DNA from: Fibrobacter sp. UWB16
GTDB taxonomy: Bacteria; Fibrobacterota; Fibrobacteria; Fibrobacterales; Fibrobacteraceae
NCBI RefSeq assembly: GCF_900215325.1
Contig: NZ_OCMS01000005.1
Coordinates: 124,001-188,000 of the forward strand
DNA length: 64,000 nucleotides
Reading direction: 5' to 3'
Shown here: positions 1 through 10,224 of the stretch, one piece after another
Layout: every line of letters begins with the position of its first letter
How positions within the stretch are numbered: the stretch's first letter is position 1
Program-made: the position numbers and the translations under genes
The notes under the pieces: generated by a model
Database searches by the model: none
What the model was told of the DNA's origin: nothing
The model's input: only the letters and a program-made list of their open reading frames with translations

Positions 1-955
1 CCCAAATCAAGTATGTGTCCGCATTCGGTTCTTCGAGAATGATGTCGAGGTATTGACGGAAAGTTTGTCCCTGACGTTCAAGATCGCTCTTGCTGACGTT
101 GATTCCGCTCTTGAATCCGATATCGAGCTCGGTGATTTTCAGCTTGACGTTGAGTTTTGCAAGTTCCTTGGCGAGGGAGCGGAGACTATCCGGCGAACCG
201 ATAAAGTGCTTGTCGGTGGTGGTGTCTTCCACGTGTGTTTGGGAACCCACGCAATGGATAGGAATGCCGTTTTTGACCCAGCGCTTCACCTGTTCTAGCA
301 AAAATCCTGCCTTGGCTTTCGGATTGACGCCCTGTTCGAGGTTGTAGTCGTTATAGCAGAGTTCTGCATCCGGGTCTACAGCGTGAGCCCATACGAATGC
401 GGAATCGATGAATTCCGGACCGATACCCTGGTACCACACGGAACCGGTGCGCCACTGGGGCTCGTTGTTGCTGATTGCTTCGTTCACCACGTCCCATTCG
501 GCGACCTGACCTTTCCAGTGGCTGACAACCTTTTCGATGTGGTTCTTGAGAACGGCGAGCAATTTCTTTTTATCGTTCTTGTAGTTGTTTACCCAGCCCG
601 GAACTTGGCTGTGCCAGGCGAGGGCGTGGCCACGGACGCGCATGCCGTTTTGCTGTGCGTAACGGACCATCTTGTCGCCATTGTTGTAATTGAATCTCCC
701 TTCTTGCGGTTCGGTGGCGTCGAACTTCATCTCGTTTTCGGCAACGACGATGTTGAATTGGGATTTGTGGATCTGTTCGTAATTGCCAGGAAGGCCTCCG
801 CCGAACCATTGCGAGTTCAAAATCGCGCCGATGTAGATTCCGTTTTTATCGGCAAGGGATCTAAGGGTTTCATCTGCGGCGAAGGCGTTTGTTAATCCTG
901 CACCGAATAGGGCCATGCTAAGCATAAGACCCGCGAATGCGTGAGTCTTTTTCAT
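1..955 (-). CDS. Endo-1,4-beta-xylanase, GH10 (3' end off window)
   Basis: Secreted xylanase that would hydrolyse internal beta-1,4 bonds of xylan by a retaining mechanism. Read on the minus strand from the ATG at 955, preceded by AAGGAG at a good distance. Residues 1-27 are a signal peptide ending in an AFA-A site. The GH10 barrel follows: the WDVVNEA block puts the acid/base at Glu159 and the ITELDIGF block puts the nucleophile at Glu276; a conserved HALAWHSQ strand lies near 110. The window edge cuts the gene after about 318 codons, so any CBM or sorting domain is not visible. It is monocistronic as far as can be seen and diverges from the flavodoxin lipoprotein gene. The family call is certain; xylan as substrate rests on family knowledge. 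Confidence 0.95.
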   Translation of the reverse strand, partial: MKKTHAFAGLMLSMALFGAGLTNAFAADETLRSLADKNGIYIGAILNSQWFGGGLPGNYEQIHKSQFNIVVAENEMKFDATEPQEGRFNYNNGDKMVRYAQQNGMRVRGHALAWHSQVPGWVNNYKNDKKKLLAVLKNHIEKVVSHWKGQVAEWDVVNEAISNNEPQWRTGSVWYQGIGPEFIDSAFVWAHAVDPDAELCYNDYNLEQGVNPKAKAGFLLEQVKRWVKNGIPIHCVGSQTHVEDTTTDKHFIGSPDSLRSLAKELAKLNVKLKITELDIGFKSGINVSKSDLERQGQTFRQYLDIILEEPNADTYLIW

Positions 956-1146
956 CTTTTGTACTCCTTTTAACCCTAATCCTAATGAGTACCCAATATT
1001 ATTTAAGATAAACAAAAAGTAAGCTAAAAGATGTAAAGAAAAATATGCAAAGTTCCACGATAACCAAAATAATGGTAACGCTATTGAACACCTCCCTTTT
1101 AAAATTGAATATCTTTTTATCAGTAAAGTTTAAGTTGGAGGTTCTC

Positions 1147-2043
1147 GTGTCTCGTTCCTTGAAGTTTTCGCTTGCTTTGTCGGCTGCGGTTGCCGCATCT
1201 GCAATGCTTTCGGCCTGTGAAAAACAGGACGCTCAGCAGTCTAAGACCCAACCCGCGCCTGCTGCCGAAGTGACTCCGCAACAGTCCAAGTCCGTCGTGG
1301 TTTATTTCTCTCAGACGGGTGCCACCAAAAAGTTGGCTCAGGTTTTCAAGGAAGCCCGCAATGCAGACGAATTTGAACTCCAGCTTGTAAAGCCGTTCCC
1401 TTCGACTTACGACAGCACGATTGCCGAAGTCCGTGCCGAACGCGAAAGCAAGCGGTGGCCTGCTCTTGTGAATGCAAAAGTGGAACTCGCCAAGTACGAT
1501 ACCGTGTTCCTCGGTTACCCGATTATGTTCGGAACTTTCACTCCGCCGATTTACACATTCCTTGACGCAAACGACTTGAGCGGCAAGGTCGTAGTGCCGT
1601 TCTGCACTTACGGTAGCGGCGGTCGCAAGGCGAGCGCCGATGAACTCAAGACTCTTGAACCGAAAGCCAACGTGACGATCGCTTATGGAATTTCTAACAA
1701 GCGAATTACTGCTGAAGGCGGTGTCGAAAAGGCTAAGGAAGAAGTCGCGACATTCTTTGCTAATCTTGAAACGGGCAAGACTGAAGAAATGCTTGCTGGT
1801 GGCTTCTCGGAACAGCGCCCGCTCACGGCCGAAGATTCTGCCGTGTTTGCCGCAGCTACCAAGGATTACGCCTATTTGGGCTTAAAACCACTCAGCGTCT
1901 CGACGCAGGTTGTCGCTGGAATGAACTACCTCTTCGTTTGCGAAATGAAGGCTTTCGGTGGACCGGCAACGCAGACGAATGTCAAGATTTTCAAGCCGCT
2001 TCCGGGCCGTGGTGAACCGGAAATGATTGTCGTCGAAAAGTAA
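1147..2043 (+). CDS. Flavodoxin-domain lipoprotein with C-terminal stefin/cystatin-like domain
   Basis: I chose the GTG at 1147 over the upstream ATG at 1045 because a GGAGG lies 5 nt before it and the protein then starts with a classic lipoprotein signal (lipobox LSAC near residue 24). Residues about 45-200 are a flavodoxin fold: VVYFSQTGATKKLA is the FMN phosphate loop, followed by FLGYPIMFGTFTPP and FCTYGSGG. After a short linker, residues 217-298 look like a type 1 cystatin (stefin): a Gly-Gly start (218-219), an exact QVVAG loop (254-258) and a KPLPG turn (284-287). The role could be FMN-dependent redox chemistry outside the inner membrane plus cysteine-protease inhibition, but both functions are inferred from fold only. 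It is followed after 9 bp by the FISUMP gene. Confidence 0.85.
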   Translation: MSRSLKFSLALSAAVAASAMLSACEKQDAQQSKTQPAPAAEVTPQQSKSVVVYFSQTGATKKLAQVFKEARNADEFELQLVKPFPSTYDSTIAEVRAERESKRWPALVNAKVELAKYDTVFLGYPIMFGTFTPPIYTFLDANDLSGKVVVPFCTYGSGGRKASADELKTLEPKANVTIAYGISNKRITAEGGVEKAKEEVATFFANLETGKTEEMLAGGFSEQRPLTAEDSAVFAAATKDYAYLGLKPLSVSTQVVAGMNYLFVCEMKAFGGPATQTNVKIFKPLPGRGEPEMIVVEK

Positions 2044-2052
2044 ATTTGGAAT

Positions 2053-2640
2053 ATGAATTATATATCATCTGCTCTTGTAATAGCTCTCGTTGCGTCCAGC
2101 GCATCTCTTGCTGCCCCCAAAGCAAAAAAACAAGAACTCAAGGACCCGCGTGATAAGCAAAAGTACCGCCTTGTCAAAATTGATGACCGCACATGGATGG
2201 CGGACAACTTGAACTACAAAATGCCGGGCAGCACTTGCTATAGGGAAGATGACGATAATTGCATGGTCTATGGTCGCCTCTACACTTGGGATGCGGCAAA
2301 GTCTGCATGCCCTGCCGGTTTCCGCTTGCCGACAAACGAAGATTTCGAGAGCTTGTGGAAAGCCGCCGGTGGCGACTTCAATGCCGGCTATTTGATCAAG
2401 GCAAATTATGGATGGTCCGGCGAAACGAACGGAAACGATACGCTCAAGTTCAGCGCAATGCCATCCGGAAACATGTTTGATGATGGCACATACGGCAACG
2501 AAAGCAAGTTCGCGTTCTTCTGGAGCGCAAACACCGAAGCTAATGAAGCATCGGTGTGGTATCTTTCGTCAAAGTCGATGGGCTTTAGCTACATGATGAA
2601 GCCGAAAGCGTTCGGATTCTCAGTCCGCTGCGTGCAGTAA
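2053..2640 (+). CDS. FISUMP-domain secreted protein (Fibrobacter major paralogous domain)
   Basis: A 195-residue protein with an N-terminal signal peptide (hydrophobic 4-20, AxA-like site near 20). The rest matches the FISUMP/TIGR02145 domain pattern: DRTWMADNLNY, then YGRLYTWDAAKSACPAGFRLPTNEDFESLW, and a C-terminal block ending in FSVRCVQ. Paired cysteines (CYREDDDNC, SAC, RCV) suggest disulfides outside the cytoplasm. The family is greatly expanded in Fibrobacter and has no proven biochemical role. It lies 9 bp after the flavodoxin lipoprotein gene, so the two are probably co-transcribed. A strong terminator follows. Confidence 0.85.
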   Translation: MNYISSALVIALVASSASLAAPKAKKQELKDPRDKQKYRLVKIDDRTWMADNLNYKMPGSTCYREDDDNCMVYGRLYTWDAAKSACPAGFRLPTNEDFESLWKAAGGDFNAGYLIKANYGWSGETNGNDTLKFSAMPSGNMFDDGTYGNESKFAFFWSANTEANEASVWYLSSKSMGFSYMMKPKAFGFSVRCVQ

Positions 2641-2669
2641 ACGGATAGCTTCAGATTCTATCTTGCATA

Positions 2670-2699
2670 ATCCTCGTCGTTAGGCGAGGATCTGTTTTT
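2670..2699 (+). terminator. Rho-independent terminator after the FISUMP gene
   Basis: A 7-bp perfect stem (ATCCTCG/CGAGGAT) with an 8-nt loop is followed by CTGTTTTTA. It separates the lipoprotein/FISUMP pair from the restriction island. Confidence 0.75.
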
Positions 2700-2719
2700 A
2701 ATGTCATCCCCGCTTTTTT

Positions 2720-2746
2720 GTCATGCCCGCGCAGGCGGGCTTCTCC
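2720..2746. repeat. Dispersed palindromic repeat (GTCATGCCCGC type)
   Basis: GTCATGCCCGC-GCAG-GCGGGCTTCTCC is a member of a short repeat class seen throughout the window: a GTCAT start, a GC-rich hairpin and a TCTCC or ATCCCC end. Relatives occur near 18025, 18074, 20682, 52461, 54007, 54086 and 54168. It sits just upstream of hsdR. Confidence 0.65.
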
Positions 2747-2785
2747 TATTTTTAGAAAATAAGTTATTTTAGGGTTTAGAAATTC

Positions 2786-5608
2786 ATGGATGAATTAAAG
2801 CCCGAAGAACAAGCTCGTGTTTTGATAGATGAAATGCTCGCCGCAGCCGGCTGGGCAGTTGTTCCGCGTACTGAGTATTTGGATGTTCCGCATGCACAGG
2901 CGGTTACCGAGGCCTTAACTAAAGGAAATAACGAAGCTGATTATCTGCTTTTCTTAGATGGAAAGGCTATTGGTGTTTTAGAGGCTAAACGTGCTGAAAA
3001 TTCTCTAGGTGGAAAAGTTGCAGAACAAACGGCGAAGTATTCCGCAGGGGCGCTTCCTTGGTACCAAACATGGACAAAACCTTTGCCATTCCTTTTCATG
3101 TGTAATGGCGACAAGTTGCTGTTCTGCGACCGAAGGGATTTCGCTGCTGGAGAGCCTCTGGAGTTCCTTGAACTTAAAAAGATGTTCACGCCGAAAGAAG
3201 TCGCAATTCGTGCGGAACTTAAATCTGAATTTGCAAAAATGCCTGCGGTTCCCGCAGTGCAGACGAAGGCCAAAGCAGGTTTGCGCCAATGCCAGTACGA
3301 TGCAATTTGCAACTTGGAACTGAGCTTTAAGCATGGCAAGAAAAAGGCTTTGATTGTCCTTGCAACGGGTGCTGGTAAAACATTTACTGCATGCACAGCG
3401 GCGTATCGTTTGCTCAATTATACCCCGGCTAAAAAAGTCTTGTTCCTGGTGGACCGCAACAACCTTGGCAAACAAGCCGAAGGCGAGTTCGGGACGTACA
3501 AGCTTACGGAAACAGGAATTCCGTTTAGTGATGAGTATGTCGTTCAGCGTCTCCACAACGTGAAGGATATCGAAAAGTCCCATGTGGTGATATCCACCAT
3601 TCAGCGTCTTTATGCTGTTTTGACCGGGCAAACCTTTGTTGATACCGATGATGACGAATCAGAACTTGATGGCGACTCAACAAACGATCAGTCCTCCGTA
3701 AGCATTGAACTTCCGCAAGATTTGAAGGTTGCAAGAGATACCTTCGATTTGATTATTGTGGATGAATGCCACCGTTCCATTTATGGCAAATGGAAACAGG
3801 TGCTCGATTATTTCAATACGGCCCGTGTCGTTGGATTGACTGCGACTCCGACCGAAGAGGCTTACGCGTTCTTCAACAAGAATACGGTGGTAGAATACAC
3901 CCTCGAAGATTCTATCCGCGATGGCGTGAACGTACCCCCGCGCGTATTCCGCATCAAGACTTTAGTCAGTTCGCAGGGAGGGACAATCGGTCAGGGCGAA
4001 CACGTAGAGCGCATTACGCTCTTGGATGGTTCCAAGCAAAAGAAAATTCAGAAAGAGGACCAAAAGTACGAAAGTACCGAACTAGACCGCAGTGTCGTGA
4101 ACCCGGCACAGATTAGGCTCGTAGTTGACTCCTTTAAGCAAGCCATTTATTCGTCGCTTTACCCAGAACGTTTGGGCGATGACCCTGTCCGCAATTGGAA
4201 ATATATTCCCAAGACGCTTTTCTTTGCAAAGACCGACAGCCACGCCGACAACATCGTTGATGCCATCAAACAGTCCTTTGCTGTTGAATTTGAAAAGGTG
4301 GGGCTCAAACTCCCCGAAAAGTTCGTGCAGAAGATTACTTGTAAAGCAGGAAATTCCAATCAGCTGATTTCCGATTTCAGGAACGAGAAGGAATTTCGCA
4401 TTGCGGTGACGGTGACGCTTGTGGCGACCGGTACGGATGTGAAACCTTTGGAAGTCCTAGTGTTCATGCGCGATATCAATTCTGCCGTACTTTACACGCA
4501 GATGAAAGGTCGCGGTTGCCGAACGATGGACGACGACAAATTCCAGCTTGCAACTCCGAACGGAACGAGTAAGGACTGTTTCTACTTAGTCGATGCGGTT
4601 GGTGTTACCGAACACGAAATGAAACTTCCGGGTGCGGCTAGCGATGCGGAATTTCACAAGACCTTGGGACTCGAAAGGTTGATGGAACGCCTGGCCCATG
4701 GCGAAGTTCCTGATGAGCACTTGAATTTGTTTGCGGGCTATCTCTCGAAAATAAACAACAAGGCCGAACAAGAAGATTTGAGCGAAGTAAACAAGTTGCT
4801 AGCTCCGACATCCCTGTATTTCTTTGTAAGTCGAATTTATGACGCCCTCACAGGTAAGAACGAATTCTCGACGCATCCTTTACCGGAATACAAGGATATC
4901 AACGACGCTAACATTGAACGCAGGGAATTGATTTCTGCAGTCATCAACAATGTCAAGGTTCGCAAGGTTCTCCTTGAAATCAATCGTGGCTTTATCAAGA
5001 TTCAGCATGAAGGCACTGATAGTCTAGTTTACTCCGGTTTCAGCATTGATGAATCTAAAAAGTATGCGGAAATTTTTAAGGATTTTATTGAGCAGAATCG
5101 TGATGAAGTGGAAGCTCTGCGCATTATCTACAACAGCGAAGATGTTGCCATTACCTACGAAATGCTCTCGGATTTGAAGCGCAAACTCGAAAAGTTCAAT
5201 CCGATGCTGAACGAAAAGAATCTTTGGACTTGCTACAAGACATTGTCCGTGAATAAAGTGGGGAAGGCCGGAAAAGTAAAGGACCTGGAAAAGGACGAAG
5301 TTGGCCTTTTGACGAACCTTATACAGTTAGTACGTTATGCTTTGGGGCAAAAAGAGTCGCTTTATTCATTGCAAAGCACTTCTGCCAGCCTTTTTGAATT
5401 ATACTGCGGTCAAAATCAACGCGTGTTAAACGAAGATCAAAAGCAGGTGCTTAAGAGGATTGCTCAATATGTTGTGCAGAACGGTTGTGTCTCGGCGCCA
5501 ATCCTGATGCAGTATGAAAAACCTCTATTCTTGCAAGCGGCAAAATTCTTCGGCCCGCAAAATGTTAATACCGAAATCCAGAACCTGACAAAGTTCATGT
5601 TCCAGTAA
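2786..5608 (+). CDS. hsdR: Type I restriction endonuclease, R subunit
   Basis: Motor and nuclease subunit of a type I restriction-modification complex: it translocates DNA and cuts far from the recognition site when the site is unmethylated. The N-terminal nuclease domain shows the PD-(D/E)XK remnant D-x(n)-LEAK (Glu66, Lys68). The helicase core follows: Walker A ATGAGKT near 193-199, DECH near 325-328, SAT-equivalent GLTATPT, and motif VI QMKGRGCR. The C-terminal third is the helical region that docks on the methylase. At 940 residues it is near the usual family length. It starts a tight operon with hsdM (6-bp gap) and hsdS. The ATG at 2786 has no clear Shine-Dalgarno. Confidence 0.95.
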   Translation: MDELKPEEQARVLIDEMLAAAGWAVVPRTEYLDVPHAQAVTEALTKGNNEADYLLFLDGKAIGVLEAKRAENSLGGKVAEQTAKYSAGALPWYQTWTKPLPFLFMCNGDKLLFCDRRDFAAGEPLEFLELKKMFTPKEVAIRAELKSEFAKMPAVPAVQTKAKAGLRQCQYDAICNLELSFKHGKKKALIVLATGAGKTFTACTAAYRLLNYTPAKKVLFLVDRNNLGKQAEGEFGTYKLTETGIPFSDEYVVQRLHNVKDIEKSHVVISTIQRLYAVLTGQTFVDTDDDESELDGDSTNDQSSVSIELPQDLKVARDTFDLIIVDECHRSIYGKWKQVLDYFNTARVVGLTATPTEEAYAFFNKNTVVEYTLEDSIRDGVNVPPRVFRIKTLVSSQGGTIGQGEHVERITLLDGSKQKKIQKEDQKYESTELDRSVVNPAQIRLVVDSFKQAIYSSLYPERLGDDPVRNWKYIPKTLFFAKTDSHADNIVDAIKQSFAVEFEKVGLKLPEKFVQKITCKAGNSNQLISDFRNEKEFRIAVTVTLVATGTDVKPLEVLVFMRDINSAVLYTQMKGRGCRTMDDDKFQLATPNGTSKDCFYLVDAVGVTEHEMKLPGAASDAEFHKTLGLERLMERLAHGEVPDEHLNLFAGYLSKINNKAEQEDLSEVNKLLAPTSLYFFVSRIYDALTGKNEFSTHPLPEYKDINDANIERRELISAVINNVKVRKVLLEINRGFIKIQHEGTDSLVYSGFSIDESKKYAEIFKDFIEQNRDEVEALRIIYNSEDVAITYEMLSDLKRKLEKFNPMLNEKNLWTCYKTLSVNKVGKAGKVKDLEKDEVGLLTNLIQLVRYALGQKESLYSLQSTSASLFELYCGQNQRVLNEDQKQVLKRIAQYVVQNGCVSAPILMQYEKPLFLQAAKFFGPQNVNTEIQNLTKFMFQ

Positions 5609-8475
<2,867 letters not shown>

Positions 8476-8505
<30 letters not shown>

Positions 8506-9069
8506 CGTAGAAAACAGTTCTTCAATCTTTGCAACAATCCGAGATTGCTCATTAAGTGGAGGAATCGCAATAAACGATTTTCTCATTTGCTCTAAATAGA
8601 AACCCAATTGAGCTGTTCCTGTTGCATTCTCCACTATGTATTTTTGATAGTAATTAGAATCGAAGAAATATTTCAAGTACTTATTATAAATATTGGTATG
8701 TATGACGGATACACTTCTCTGAAAACAATATTTGCCATCACCCGAAAAAACACAACTTCGCCCCAAACTTCCAACGGATGTAAAAAGAATATCGCCTTTT
8801 TCTAATTTCGTTCGAAGGTTTTCTTCTTCAAACATATCTTTCGACAAATAACGTACATTTTCAAGATCAACGATATCATTGTCGTTGATGTTTCGAGAAG
8901 AAAGCATAATGTATTCTGTTGTGCGATTGAGTCCTTTAGGTGGATTATGGTCTCCATCTATTAGCTTATCGCAAATATTCCCTAGCCTGCACCACACCCA
9001 ATTTTGGGGTATTTCAAAAGGTTCGTCCTCTATCTTCTCATAATGGGGGTTATGTTTTTTTTGATACAC
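8476..9069 (-). CDS. Silent inverted hsdS half-gene (alternative TRD2 cassette)
   Basis: A 197-residue reading frame for one specificity half: NPHYEK at residue 7, PFEIPQNWVWCRLGNI, a TRD with IDGDHNPPKG, and the terminal IPPLNEQSRIVAKIEELF block ending NLV. It lacks TRD1 and the central conserved helices, and I see no ribosome-binding site or promoter before its nominal start at 9069, so it should be silent in this orientation. It converges on the expressed hsdS, with a 30-bp overlap of tails. Most likely it is a storage cassette exchanged by inversion; it could instead be a decayed duplicate, but the reading frame is fully open. Confidence 0.85.
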
Positions 9070-9142
9070 CCTTTTTAACTAATGAAAAATATTGTATTTT
9101 ATATGCAATTATTTGAACTAGCTCCTTAAATGATGGCGTATA

Positions 9143-10036
9143 ATGAAAAATAAAAATAGATGTGACAATGTAAAAGTTATTTGTGTTGCAAGAAACAACC
9201 TTATCTTATTGTTTGTTGCAGTTCTTTTATTTATTCTAGCATCCTTTTGCAAACCTGTTTTTTTATTAGATCAAAATCAAATTTTATACCTTTTTTCTGC
9301 ATCAGCGCAGGTTTTAGCTGCTGTTTATGGATTGGTATTAACAGCGTTCTCATTTGTTCAGGGTTCGATTGAAAAAAGGGGTGCTAAAGACCCTGATTTG
9401 GAAGGTATTTGGGATCGCATGAATCAAAAGTGTTTCAAAATGCTGATTTATATCAGTATAATGACATTTCTTTCAATTGTTCTTTGCATGATAACGATGT
9501 CGTCGTATGATGAGAGAAATATCTGCAAATTCTTTGCAAATGTTTCCATAGTATTTACTGTGAACGATTTGTATTTAATAATAAAATTTGTTATTAGATT
9601 TGCGAATCCGAAGTGGGAAGATACTATAAGAGGGGAGGTTATAAAAGAGTTTGGTGGTAATGACGTAAAAAGTGTTGGCTCAGGAAATGATAACTCAGTT
9701 CAACTTTTTTTGGCATATTTTCAAAAAATAGAACGAGCATTAGGAAAGGCTTCTGCTCCTTTCATCAATTATAATAGGTATTCTAGATCGAGATTTGTAT
9801 CAAAAAAAGAAATGCTGATGATTCTTTTGAAAAATGGTTATTTTAAAAATGATAATATAGTCCCCAAAATTTTAGATTTAATTCCCTTTAGAAATAGCCT
9901 TGTTCATAGTTCTATAGAACAGGGTGTTCCTGATGAAATGATGCGGTTGGTTAAAGAAGTGCTAGAGAATTTAAAAGAAGCATTGAAGGAAACAAAAGAG
10001 CTTAGAGGTTTTGATTGGGATGTGAAATTGGGCTGA
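9143..10036 (+). CDS. Membrane protein with C-terminal HEPN-like RX4H motif
   Basis: I do not recognise a named family for the whole protein. Hydrophobic segments at about 20-38, 47-72, 97-117 and 127-147 predict four membrane helices. The remaining cytosolic part (150-297) is helical and contains IPFRNSLVHSS, where Arg250-Asn-Ser-Leu-Val-His255 fits the RX4-6H signature of HEPN ribonuclease or nucleotidyltransferase-partner domains, typically an RNxxxH with a helix after it. A charged helix (268-290) ends the protein. Base composition is AT-rich compared with the flanks, as for the rest of the island. It lies between the hsdS inversion locus and an ATPase-nuclease gene. A membrane-anchored HEPN effector of defence is my inference; a structural HEPN without RNase activity is equally possible. 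Confidence 0.6.
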   Translation: MKNKNRCDNVKVICVARNNLILLFVAVLLFILASFCKPVFLLDQNQILYLFSASAQVLAAVYGLVLTAFSFVQGSIEKRGAKDPDLEGIWDRMNQKCFKMLIYISIMTFLSIVLCMITMSSYDERNICKFFANVSIVFTVNDLYLIIKFVIRFANPKWEDTIRGEVIKEFGGNDVKSVGSGNDNSVQLFLAYFQKIERALGKASAPFINYNRYSRSRFVSKKEMLMILLKNGYFKNDNIVPKILDLIPFRNSLVHSSIEQGVPDEMMRLVKEVLENLKEALKETKELRGFDWDVKLG

Positions 10037-10148
10037 TAAAGGCCGATTCGTTGTTGAATTTGTCGCCTAAAAAAACAATGAATCATTCATTTGAGTAAAA
10101 ATTGTTTTTATATAAACCGAGATTTTTTCAAGAAAATCTCCAAACCTC

Positions 10149-10176
10149 TTGACAATTTTTTAAAATAGTGTATATT
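10149..10176 (+). promoter_or_regulatory. Promoter TTGACA-N16-TATATT
   Basis: A consensus -35 (TTGACA, 10149-10154) and TATATT (10171-10176), which also reads TATATTTG (TAnnTTTG, the Bacteroidota-like -7 element). The start codon of the ATPase gene is at 10225, leaving a leader of about 40 nt. Confidence 0.65.
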
Positions 10177-10224
10177 TGTGCAGTAGTCCGTTTTTTATAG
10201 CATGTAAACGGAGTGAGGTAGTAT

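Noticed and set aside
1045-1146. Upstream start of the flavodoxin lipoprotein
   Set aside because: It would bury the lipoprotein signal peptide behind 34 residues; the GTG at 1147 has a GGAGG site.
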